The notes beneath the pieces are model-generated. The model did no database searches and was not told the DNA's origin. It worked only from the letters and a program-made list of their open reading frames with translations. Shown here one piece after another: positions 35,361-42,121 of a DNA stretch of 64,000 nt (position 1 is the stretch's first letter; every line of letters begins with the position of its first letter). The DNA lies in the NCBI RefSeq assembly GCF_019428685.1, contig NZ_CP080095.1, positions 2,232,001 through 2,296,000 on the forward strand. The letters run 5' to 3'. The translations under genes were made by a program, and so were the position numbers. This DNA comes from Paraburkholderia edwinii. GTDB lineage: Bacteria > Pseudomonadota > Gammaproteobacteria > Burkholderiales > Burkholderiaceae.

Positions 35361-37117
35361 TGCGGCAGTTTGGGCCGCTCGTTACGCCGTTTGACCGGTG
35401 GCTTCGGCCGGTCGATCCGCACATAGAGCCGGAAACGTTCGTCGCGGTCGGCCGCGCGGCGGCCTTCCCAGACCAGCTTCCAGGCGAAATTCGGCATCGC
35501 GCTCGGTTCGCCGAAGTCCTGCGTGTCCTGGCGCAGGATCACATCGCAGTCTTCATCGGTGAATGAGAAGTGCATGCCGCCGAAATAGGCGAAGGTCGCG
35601 ATCTGCGCATTGCCGAGGCGCACCGGCGAAATACACGAATAATCTTCGGGCAGATGAGCGGCGATTTGCTGCGCGACGTCCTTGTAGGTCCGGCTGTAGT
35701 TGACGATCGGCAGCCACAATGTCATGAGCAGCACCCACATCAGCGTGGTGCCCGCGCTCGACAGCACGACGCTGCGCCACAGCACCTTCGGATGCCGCGC
35801 GACGCGCCATTGCACGAGCGCCATCCAGCACACCGTCACCGCGATCGCGCAGATCAGCGACACCATCTTGAACTGCGGCACGTAGCCGGGCACGAGCCGC
35901 GACAGGTTGCGCGCGAGGAAGAACGGGAAGCCCGTCATCGACGCCAGCCAGACAAGCCAGACGAACGAGCCGAGCACGGTGAAGCTCAATACCGCGAACC
36001 AGTCGAAGGCGTTGATCGCGCCGCGTTTCAACGTGGGCAGCGCGAATGCCGCGAGCACCGATAGCGCGGGCAGCGGCAGCATATAGAGGCGGTTCGTCTC
36101 CGAGCTTTGCAGCACGACAAGCGCGAACAGCGGACCGATTACCGCCAGCGGAATCGCGATATGCGGCGAGCGGCGCAGCCCCGACCAGCTGATCCATGCC
36201 CAGATCGCCAGCGGCCACGCGGGCCACGTGAAAAGCGGCAGGTTCTTGAGCGCATACAGCAGCACCGGACCGAACGGGCCCTGGAACGAGTTCAGGCTGC
36301 CGCGCATCCACTGATTCAGGAACCAGACGCCGTCGGCCGGAAACGCAGCGAGCACGGCGATCGGCCACGATATCGACAGCGCGAGCGCAACGGGCAGGCC
36401 CGCGATCAGCAGCCACCGGGTGCGCGCTTCGCGCACGATCAGCGTCATGACGAACGTGCCGACCAGTAACGCGCCTACCAGCACCGGGCTGCCCGTCAGC
36501 ATGACGAGGCCGAGGCCGCCGCCCCAGATCAGCGTGCCCTGTATCGGCTTGTCGAGCATGCGCACGAGGCCGTAGACGAGCATCGAGATACAGAAGAACT
36601 GCGCGAGCGCGGGCGTGGTCTCGTGACCGCGCTCAGCGAGGCCGAAGCAGGCGAGCAGAATCAGCAGCGCGCCGTCGGCGAGTGTGCGGCCGTAGTCGCG
36701 CGGTTCCGGTTCGCCGCCGAACGCATATTTGAAAGGCTGCACTTCGGGCCGCCGGCCGAGCAGATACGCGCCGTACCAGACGAACGCGCAGGCCGCACAA
36801 AACAGCAGGCCCGTGAAGACGCGCGATGCATTGCTCGCGTCGACCAACGGAGCGAGCGCGCGGATCGCGAGGGCGCCGAACCAGTAGCCGAGCGGTCCAT
36901 CCGACGTGATGAATTTGCCGACGAGATTCGGCAACAGCCAGTCGTGCAGGTTGCCGTTGGCCATCGTCCACATCACGCCGAAGCCGGCCGCGTCCTCGTT
37001 CTTCCACGGGTCGCGGCCGAACAGGCCGAACGATGCGTAGATCACGCAGATGGCGAGCAGCAGGGAGCGCGGTAAGGCGCTGGTCGCGGAGGCGGTGAGT
37101 CGGACAACGGGTCTCAT
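35357..37117 (-). CDS. ArnT-like membrane glycosyltransferase (GT83-type), acceptor unknown
   Basis: The 586-aa polytopic protein has about twelve membrane segments and a C-terminal soluble domain of some 110 residues. The first luminal loop carries GRDPWKNEDAAGFGVMWTMANG followed by DGPLGYWFGALAIR, the arrangement of the ArnT/PMT-like superfamily in which polyprenyl-phosphate sugars are donors. It is clearly divergent from the arnT gene at 7419-9119 and is outside the arn operon, so another sugar or target glycan is expected. It overlaps the MATE gene by four bases. No flippase or sugar-biosynthesis gene lies next to it. Confidence 0.85.
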   Translation of the reverse strand: MRPVVRLTASATSALPRSLLLAICVIYASFGLFGRDPWKNEDAAGFGVMWTMANGNLHDWLLPNLVGKFITSDGPLGYWFGALAIRALAPLVDASNASRVFTGLLFCAACAFVWYGAYLLGRRPEVQPFKYAFGGEPEPRDYGRTLADGALLILLACFGLAERGHETTPALAQFFCISMLVYGLVRMLDKPIQGTLIWGGGLGLVMLTGSPVLVGALLVGTFVMTLIVREARTRWLLIAGLPVALALSISWPIAVLAAFPADGVWFLNQWMRGSLNSFQGPFGPVLLYALKNLPLFTWPAWPLAIWAWISWSGLRRSPHIAIPLAVIGPLFALVVLQSSETNRLYMLPLPALSVLAAFALPTLKRGAINAFDWFAVLSFTVLGSFVWLVWLASMTGFPFFLARNLSRLVPGYVPQFKMVSLICAIAVTVCWMALVQWRVARHPKVLWRSVVLSSAGTTLMWVLLMTLWLPIVNYSRTYKDVAQQIAAHLPEDYSCISPVRLGNAQIATFAYFGGMHFSFTDEDCDVILRQDTQDFGEPSAMPNFAWKLVWEGRRAADRDERFRLYVRIDRPKPPVKRRNERPKLPQ

Positions 37118-37804
37118 GCGGTGTTATTGATCGTGATGAAGCGTTTTTCCGGGACGCGATGGACGCACGGTGCGCAGCTAATTGAACAGCAAGCGGTTGG
37201 GCAGCGGGGCAACCTCGGTGTTGAACACGGAGTTCGCCAGCGGGTGGGTCCCGGCATGCGGCGCGCAAACCCGGCCGGTTTTGAGCATCCGGCATTGTAG
37301 ACGTGCGGGGCGCTGCACGTCATGAACGTGTAACAGGCGGCATGGCGCGCAGACAACTGGGTGTTGACAACGGCGCGTCGCCGACGGTGGTTTTGCTGCG
37401 GTGCGCGCTGAGTTGCGCGCGGCGTTGCCCGCTGCATTGTCTTTTGCGGGTCGGGTTTTGCGGTTCGGCGGACGACCGGGAATGGCTGTCTGGAGAGGCG
37501 TGATGATCTGCAGCACGCACCGGTTGAGCGTCCGACGTTTGGGCCCGCATGGCTTGCCGCCCGCGCGAATCCGGTATGCATCCGCGTGATGCCTGTTCCG
37601 CCTGGTGCGCTTTTTCCGCTTTGCGTGATTAAACGCGATGCCCGCGCTTGCGTGGCAATCAAGCACGGTGCGGTTACGGAGCGGGCGAGGGCCGGTTTCG
37701 TCCAGACGATAAAAAAGGGCAGCGTGTGCTGCCCTTTCTGGTGCCTTGTCGCGCGGGTCGAGCATTGCGTGTCGTCCCGCTGCGGCGAAGTTGGTGAAGC
37801 GCGC
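37118..37804. other. Intergenic region upstream of the glycosyltransferase, no gene seen
   Basis: The 687-bp spacer is GC-rich with several weak open frames that have no ribosome site or recognisable protein. The only clear element is the rpmE2 terminator at 37711-37737. A promoter for the leftward glycosyltransferase-MATE pair must be here but is not readable. A small RNA cannot be excluded. Confidence 0.4.
37711..37737 (-). terminator. Rho-independent terminator of rpmE2
   Basis: On the minus strand a perfect 10-bp stem (AAAGGGCAGC / GCTGCCCTTT, loop ACAC) runs into TTTTTT. It begins 67 bp after the rpmE2 stop. Confidence 0.92.
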
Positions 37805-38068
37805 TTACTTCGTCGCCTTGCCCGTTGCGCGGGCGCCGAACTTCTTGTTGAACTTCTCGACGCGGCCGGCCGTGTCCATGATCTTCTGCTGGCCCGTGTA
37901 GAACGGGTGCGATTCCGACGACACTTCGATCTTCGCGTGCGGGTAGCTCTTGCCTTCGAATTCAGCGGTGTCGCGCGTCTGGATGGTCGAGCGCGTCACG
38001 AACTTGAAGCCGTTCGACATGTCTTCGAACAGCACTTCGCGGTAATTCGGGTGGATGCCTTCTTTCAT
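37805..38068 (-). CDS. rpmE2: 50S ribosomal protein L31 type B
   Basis: The 87-aa protein is the zinc-free paralog type of L31: [20 protein letters not shown] at the start, [29 protein letters not shown] near the end. None of the four zinc-binding cysteines of type A is present; there is no cysteine at all. AGGAAAGACC precedes the ATG. The gene is transcribed alone between its own upstream spacer and a strong terminator. In many bacteria the type B form is induced by zinc shortage; no Zur box is evident in the short upstream region, and here it may be the only form. Confidence 0.96.
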   Translation of the reverse strand: MKEGIHPNYREVLFEDMSNGFKFVTRSTIQTRDTAEFEGKSYPHAKIEVSSESHPFYTGQQKIMDTAGRVEKFNKKFGARATGKATK

Positions 38069-38230
38069 GGTCTTTCCTGTGATCGGGCGGTAGCCAGCCT
38101 GCGAATCCTGATGCGCCTGATGCGCGAAACGTGCGCTCAGTTTATGAATCCGTAAGCCACTTGCCTAAGGTCGAAAAACGGCGATTATGCCAGAAAATCA
38201 GTCGCTTGACGAGAATTTCGTCAGATATTT

Positions 38231-39091
38231 CTAATCTGCGGCCGTTGTCTGCAGCACGCCGGTTCTGGCCGGATCCTGCCGGTAGTAACAGGCCAGCAGC
38301 CGGTAGAGTTCGGGGTATTCGGCCTCGAATTCGCGCGGCTTGACGAACAGCGCTTCGCTGCAGACCGCGAAGAATTCGGACGGGTGGTCGGCCGCGTACG
38401 GATCGATCAGCGATTCGCGCTCGAAACGCGCCCAGCGGCGCTCCGGCACCGCGTCGATTTTCGCGCAGAAATGATCGTACGCATGGTCGAACACGTCGGC
38501 CCACGCGGCGCTGTCGAGCGGCGCGTGCAGCCGCCGGAAGAGCGGCGGATGGCCGTCCGCGTCGCCCGTCACCATGTCGATCTTATGCGCGAATTCGTGA
38601 ATCACGACGTTGTAGGCGTCGCTGCCGTCGGTCATCTGCGCGTCTTCCCATGACAGCACGACCGGACCACCTTCCCATGCTTCGCCGCTCGCATCGTGTT
38701 CGACTTCATGGACGATGCCGTCTTCGTCTTCGACCGTCTTGCGGATCACGAACTCGCCCGGATAAACGATGATGCCGACCCAGCCGCGATACAGCTCGAG
38801 GCCGAGATTGAGCACCGGCAGGCAAGCCTGCACGGCGATCGCGACGCAAATCTCGTCGGTCAGCTCGAGCTCATGCGCGGTTGAGAGTTCTTTTTGCGCG
38901 AGAAAGAGGCTCGTCATCTCGCGCAGGCGCAACTGGTCGTCCGGATCGAGCCGCGCGAGAAACGGCAGGCCGGCGAGCGTCTTTTGCCACAGCGCGTCGG
39001 ACACGGCGTGCGTGCGCAGCGCGCGCTCGCGGCGGCGTGTGTCGATCCACTGAGTCAGTTTCGAGAGCATTGCTGAAGGCGGCGACGTCAT
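38231..39091 (-). CDS. mtfA: MtfA-type zinc metallopeptidase
   Basis: The 286-aa protein matches E. coli MtfA (265 aa), the cytosolic peptidase that binds Mlc and affects glucose-PTS regulation. The zinc site H-E-x-x-H is visible in NVVIHEFAHKIDMVTG, with the downstream glutamates in DPYAADHPSEFFAVCSEALF. Other family blocks are QACLPVLNLGLELYRGW and VVLSWEDAQM. Start is uncertain: ATG 39091 (MTSPPSAML) has a weak AGG, ATG 39070 is possible, and ATG 39178 adds a segment without homology. It stands alone. No Mlc or PTS gene is in the window, so the partner is unknown here. Confidence 0.88.
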   Translation of the reverse strand: MTSPPSAMLSKLTQWIDTRRRERALRTHAVSDALWQKTLAGLPFLARLDPDDQLRLREMTSLFLAQKELSTAHELELTDEICVAIAVQACLPVLNLGLELYRGWVGIIVYPGEFVIRKTVEDEDGIVHEVEHDASGEAWEGGPVVLSWEDAQMTDGSDAYNVVIHEFAHKIDMVTGDADGHPPLFRRLHAPLDSAAWADVFDHAYDHFCAKIDAVPERRWARFERESLIDPYAADHPSEFFAVCSEALFVKPREFEAEYPELYRLLACYYRQDPARTGVLQTTAAD

Positions 39092-39222
39092 TGCCTGATG
39101 GCGCGACGGCGCGACGTCGGTTTTCTGGCCAAGGGTTTTGCAGACAGCGACGATTTTAATCGCGCCGCTGCCGGTCATGCGAATGACGACACCCGATAGT
39201 GCGGGATCGCTCGCTCACGCTC

Positions 39223-39250
39223 AATGAAATACGCCCGCGAAAGCGGGCGT
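39223..39250 (-). terminator. Hairpin terminator downstream of rho
   Basis: ACGCCCGC-GAAA-GCGGGCGT (39231-39250) is a perfect 8-bp stem. On the minus strand it is followed by ATTTCATT, a weak U-tract. It begins 65 bp after the rho stop. Confidence 0.6.
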
Positions 39251-39314
39251 GTTCAAGCATGAGGCGCGGATCGAAGCGCCGACCTGCGGCGCCGGTTCGA
39301 AGCAGGCGAGTGCG

Positions 39315-40580
39315 TTAGCCGCCGCCGCGCCGCATCATGTCGAAGAACTCGGAGTTGTTCTTGGTCTGGCGGATCTTGTCGAGCAGGAATTCCATTGCTT
39401 CGACTTCGTCCATGTCGTGGATGAACTTGCGCAGCACCCAGATCTTTTGCAGGATCTCGGGCTTGATCAGCAGTTCTTCGCGGCGCGTGCCGGACTTGTT
39501 CAGATTGATCGACGGATAGACGCGCTTTTCCGCGAGACGCCGTTCGAGGTGCACTTCCATATTGCCGGTGCCCTTGAACTCTTCGTAGATCACATCGTCC
39601 ATGCGGCTGCCGGTTTCGATCAGCGCGGTGCCGATAATCGTGAGCGAGCCGCCTTCCTCGATGTTGCGCGCCGCGCCGAAGAAGCGCTTCGGACGCTGCA
39701 GCGCGTTCGCATCGACACCGCCCGTGAGCACCTTGCCCGATGCCGGCACGACCGTGTTGTAGGCGCGCGCGAGACGCGTGATCGAGTCGAGCAGAATCAC
39801 GACATCGTTCTTCATTTCGACGAGGCGCTTCGCTTTTTCGATCACCATTTCGGCGACCTGCACGTGACGCGCGGCCGGTTCGTCGAACGTTGACGCGATC
39901 ACTTCGCCCGCCACCGAGCGCTGCATTTCCGTCACTTCTTCAGGACGTTCGTCGATCAGCAGCACGAACAGCACGACGTCCGGATGGTTCTGCTTGATCG
40001 CATGCGCGATGTGCTGAAGCATCACGGTCTTGCCCGACTTCGGCGACGCGACGAGCAGGCCGCGCTGGCCTTTGCCGATCGGCGCGATCATGTCGATGAT
40101 GCGGCCCGTGACGTTTTCTTCACCGCGCATTTCACGTTCGAGCAGCAGCACCTTGTTCGGGTGCAGCGGCGTCAGATTCTCGAACATGATCTTGTGCTTC
40201 GACGCCTCCGGCGGCTGGCCGTTGACCTTGTCGACTTTCACCAGCGCGAAATAGCGTTCGCCGTCTTTCGGCGTGCGCACTTCGCCTTCAATCGTATCGC
40301 CCGTATGCAGATTGAAGCGGCGGATTTGTGACGGACTGATGTAAATATCGTCCGTGCTCGCGAGATAGGACGTTTCCGGCGAGCGCAGGAAACCGAAACC
40401 ATCCGGCAGCACTTCGAGCGTGCCGTCACCGAAGATCGTTTCGCCCGTCTTCGCGCGCTTTTTGAGAATGGCGAACATCAATTCCTGCTTGCGCAGGCGG
40501 TTCGCACTTTCGATCTCAAGGCCATTGGCCATTTCGATCAACTGTGACACGTGTTGAGTCTTAAGCTCGGATAAATGCAT
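39315..40580 (-). CDS. rho: Transcription termination factor Rho
   Basis: The 421-aa protein is a full-length Rho hexamer subunit (E. coli 419 aa). The N-terminal RNA-binding domain shows [25 protein letters not shown] and the primary-site residues. The ATPase domain has Walker [12 protein letters not shown] and Walker [17 protein letters not shown], and the Q-loop and R-loop follow ([23 protein letters not shown]). It begins [18 protein letters not shown] as expected. The leader of about 95 nt is where Rho is autoregulated in other bacteria. The upstream neighbour trxA on the same strand is conserved in betaproteobacteria. Confidence 0.98.
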   Translation of the reverse strand: MHLSELKTQHVSQLIEMANGLEIESANRLRKQELMFAILKKRAKTGETIFGDGTLEVLPDGFGFLRSPETSYLASTDDIYISPSQIRRFNLHTGDTIEGEVRTPKDGERYFALVKVDKVNGQPPEASKHKIMFENLTPLHPNKVLLLEREMRGEENVTGRIIDMIAPIGKGQRGLLVASPKSGKTVMLQHIAHAIKQNHPDVVLFVLLIDERPEEVTEMQRSVAGEVIASTFDEPAARHVQVAEMVIEKAKRLVEMKNDVVILLDSITRLARAYNTVVPASGKVLTGGVDANALQRPKRFFGAARNIEEGGSLTIIGTALIETGSRMDDVIYEEFKGTGNMEVHLERRLAEKRVYPSINLNKSGTRREELLIKPEILQKIWVLRKFIHDMDEVEAMEFLLDKIRQTKNNSEFFDMMRRGGG

Positions 40581-40680
40581 ACGGAGAACCCGCAGGAGAA
40601 GGTGCGACCTGAAAAGAAATCTGGGAGGAGAGTTGAGCGGAACCGCTCAGGGACTTAATCGTCTTTTCGACGTTTTGTGA

Positions 40681-40689
40681 ATTCTAGCA
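40681..40689 (-). promoter_or_regulatory. Extended -10 promoter candidate for rho
   Basis: On the minus strand TGCTAGAAT is an extended -10 (TGn plus TAGAAT). The start would be near 40674, giving a leader of about 94 nt. The -35 region (CTGGAG at 17 bp) is poor, as is common for extended -10 promoters. Confidence 0.45.
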
Positions 40690-40860
40690 TAGCACACGCC
40701 TGCTCCAGCTTGCGTGGCGGACCGGCCGCTTTGTTTTATCCGTGTTGTCAGCCGACAACAACAGACCATTGAACGCAGAACGTGGAGGGGCAGCGACACC
40801 ATCTCACCCGGAATGCACGCTTACCGCGCAGCAGACCGGGTGGGGGAGCGGGCGGGGTAA

Positions 40861-40894
40861 CGAAATTGCTACACCCACGAAACTGCTACACCCG
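40861..40894. repeat. 17-bp direct repeat
   Basis: CGAAATTGCTACACCCA and CGAAACTGCTACACCCG are adjacent copies with two differences, downstream of trxA. Confidence 0.6.
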
Positions 40895-40896
40895 CA

Positions 40897-40956
40897 CGAT
40901 TAGCCGATCACAAAACACGACAATAAAACCGCCGCAATAAAACGACCGGCTAATCG
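40897..40956 (-). terminator. Long-arm inverted repeat downstream of trxA
   Basis: CGATTAGCCG (40897-40906) and CGGCTAATCG (40947-40956) are perfect inverted copies 40 bp apart, beginning 16 bp after the trxA stop. The loop holds two copies of CAATAAAAC. There is no U-tract outside the stem, so it may be an mRNA-stabilising 3' structure or a Rho-dependent site rather than an intrinsic terminator. Confidence 0.4.
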
Positions 40957-40972
40957 ATCAATTAAAAACTGC

Positions 40973-41299
40973 TTAAAGGTTACCGTCGAGGAACGCGGTG
41001 AGTTGCGACTTCGACAGCGCGCCGACCTTCTGTGCGGCAACCGCGCCGTTCTTGAAGAGAATCAGCGTCGGGATGCCGCGCACGCCGAACTTCACCGGCG
41101 TGGACTGATGCTCATCGACGTTGATCTTCGCGATCTGCAAGCGGTCTGCGTAGTCTTTTGCGACTTCGTCGAGGATCGGTGCAATCATTTTGCACGGGCC
41201 GCACCATTCCGCCCAGAAATCGAGCAGTACAGGTTTATCCGATTTCACGACGTCCTGTTCGAACGATGCGTCGCTGATGTGCTTGATTTGTTCGCTCAT
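40973..41299 (-). CDS. trxA: Thioredoxin 1
   Basis: The 108-aa protein is a canonical thioredoxin with active site [13 protein letters not shown] (cysteines near residues 33 and 36), the cis-proline loop GIRGIPT-type in [15 protein letters not shown], and the usual length. It reduces cytoplasmic disulfides and supplies electrons to peroxiredoxins such as the Bcp in this window and to ribonucleotide reductase. GAGG lies ten bases before the ATG. It is followed by rho on the same strand after a structured 390-bp spacer. Confidence 0.98.
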   Translation of the reverse strand: MSEQIKHISDASFEQDVVKSDKPVLLDFWAEWCGPCKMIAPILDEVAKDYADRLQIAKINVDEHQSTPVKFGVRGIPTLILFKNGAVAAQKVGALSKSQLTAFLDGNL

Positions 41300-41655
41300 T
41301 GTCTGAATACCTCATCCGGTTCGAGGCCTGCCTGAATGCTCGCCACGATACATCAAAACTGAAGAAAATCTCCGTTCGCTTTACCGCAAAGAAAGGCTCT
41401 GCCGAATGACGTTCGAAGGTCTGCTGGGACTGGCTGCTAAGAACCTGCGAAGGCGCTCGGCGCTTGGCTTTACGGGTCACTTGCACGCAGTTTAGCCTAA
41501 TTCGCTATGTGCTGCCCGTGGTGATAGTACCCATTCCGGACAGCAGGATCGGCGCCTTGCAGCGGGTTTGCCGCAACGTTGCGCCGCTCCTTCCGAACCG
41601 TATCTGGAGGTGGCGGCGGCTAACACAAGGGTTAGGAGATTTGCTGGGGCGATGA
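41300..41655. other. Divergent spacer between trxA and the 4.5S RNA gene
   Basis: The 356-bp region must hold the trxA promoter (leftward) and the upstream part of the ffs promoter. I could not identify a good trxA -10/-35 pair. The open frames crossing it have no ribosome site. Confidence 0.4.
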
Positions 41656-41661
41656 TAGAAT
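41656..41661 (+). promoter_or_regulatory. -10 element of the 4.5S RNA gene
   Basis: GATAGAAT contains TAGAAT at 41656-41661, six bases before the predicted RNA 5' end. The -35 region is weak (TTAGGA near 41632). Confidence 0.5.
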
Positions 41662-41666
41662 GCGAC

Positions 41667-41767
41667 GTGACGGGCCTCCTCGCATGGAGGTGCGGTCAAC
41701 CTGGTCAGGTCGGGAACGAAGCAGCCACAGCCGTTTTCCACCAGTGCCGAGGGTCGGGCTCGTCACC
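41667..41767 (+). ncRNA. ffs: Signal recognition particle RNA, 4.5S type
   Basis: The sequence has the bacterial small SRP RNA hallmarks: GGTCAGGTCGGGAACGAAGC (near 41703-41722) is the Ffh-binding region with its GGAA-type tetraloop replaced by the closing loop layout of this family, followed by CAGCCA and, on the 3' side, AGTGCCGAGGGTCGGGCT. Arms GTGACG (41667-41672) and CGTCAC (41761-41766) close the molecule, with further pairing inside. Length about 100 nt. It works with Ffh to target membrane proteins co-translationally. The location directly before dnaX-ybaB-recR is the usual one in betaproteobacteria. Ends are estimated from the closing stem. Confidence 0.92.
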
Positions 41768-42121
41768 TTCCGCTTTCTCTCCTGCTTATCCCCGGTTTAT
41801 CCGTTTTCTCGGTTTTCCCTTCCTCAGCGTTTTTGTGCGCCGCCTGTGAGTCGCGTGAACATGGCGTTCCGCATCGCTTCGGCCATTGCTTTCCGGTCAT
41901 CGCTTGCGCGCCGGCGTTGCTTCATTCGCCCCACGTTTTCCGCTTCACACGTTTTCGTGCGCGGCACGATCGCGTCACCTCACGCTAATCGCGCTAAAGG
42001 CCGTTTTCTATCGGCCCATTAGCCAAATACAATAGAGCGCCGCAAACCCGTTTCTCGCATTCCCTTTGCCGCGCACGGCCGAACCGGCTTTGCGCCTATG
42101 CGTTGCTGATACAATTTCCCG
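41768..42121. other. Spacer between 4.5S RNA and dnaX
   Basis: The 354-bp region starts T/C-rich (41768-41830), which may help end or process the SRP RNA although no hairpin-U tract is visible. It ends with the dnaX promoter candidate. No gene is seen. Confidence 0.4.
42107..42115 (+). promoter_or_regulatory. Extended -10 promoter directly at the dnaX start
   Basis: TGATACAAT is an extended -10 (TGn plus TACAAT). The expected start point, six to seven bases downstream, coincides with the dnaX ATG at 42122, so the mRNA may be leaderless; no ribosome site precedes the ATG. Confidence 0.5.

Larger units (their letters stand above)
40581..40972. other. trxA-rho intergenic region with inverted and direct repeats
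   Basis: This 392-bp spacer holds the rho promoter candidate (40681-40689), a 17-bp direct repeat (40861-40894) and a long-range 10-bp inverted repeat (40897-40956) behind trxA. GAGCGG-AA-CCGCTC near 40635-40648 is a small dyad in the rho leader. No gene is seen. Confidence 0.55.

Noticed and set aside
37540..37690. Possible tRNA or small RNA in the spacer upstream of rpmE2
   Set aside because: No cloverleaf, no TTCRANYC box and no promoter-terminator pair on the plus strand.
37114..37765. Two overlapping minus-strand open frames upstream of the glycosyltransferase gene
   Set aside because: No ribosome site, no homology and one crosses the rpmE2 terminator.
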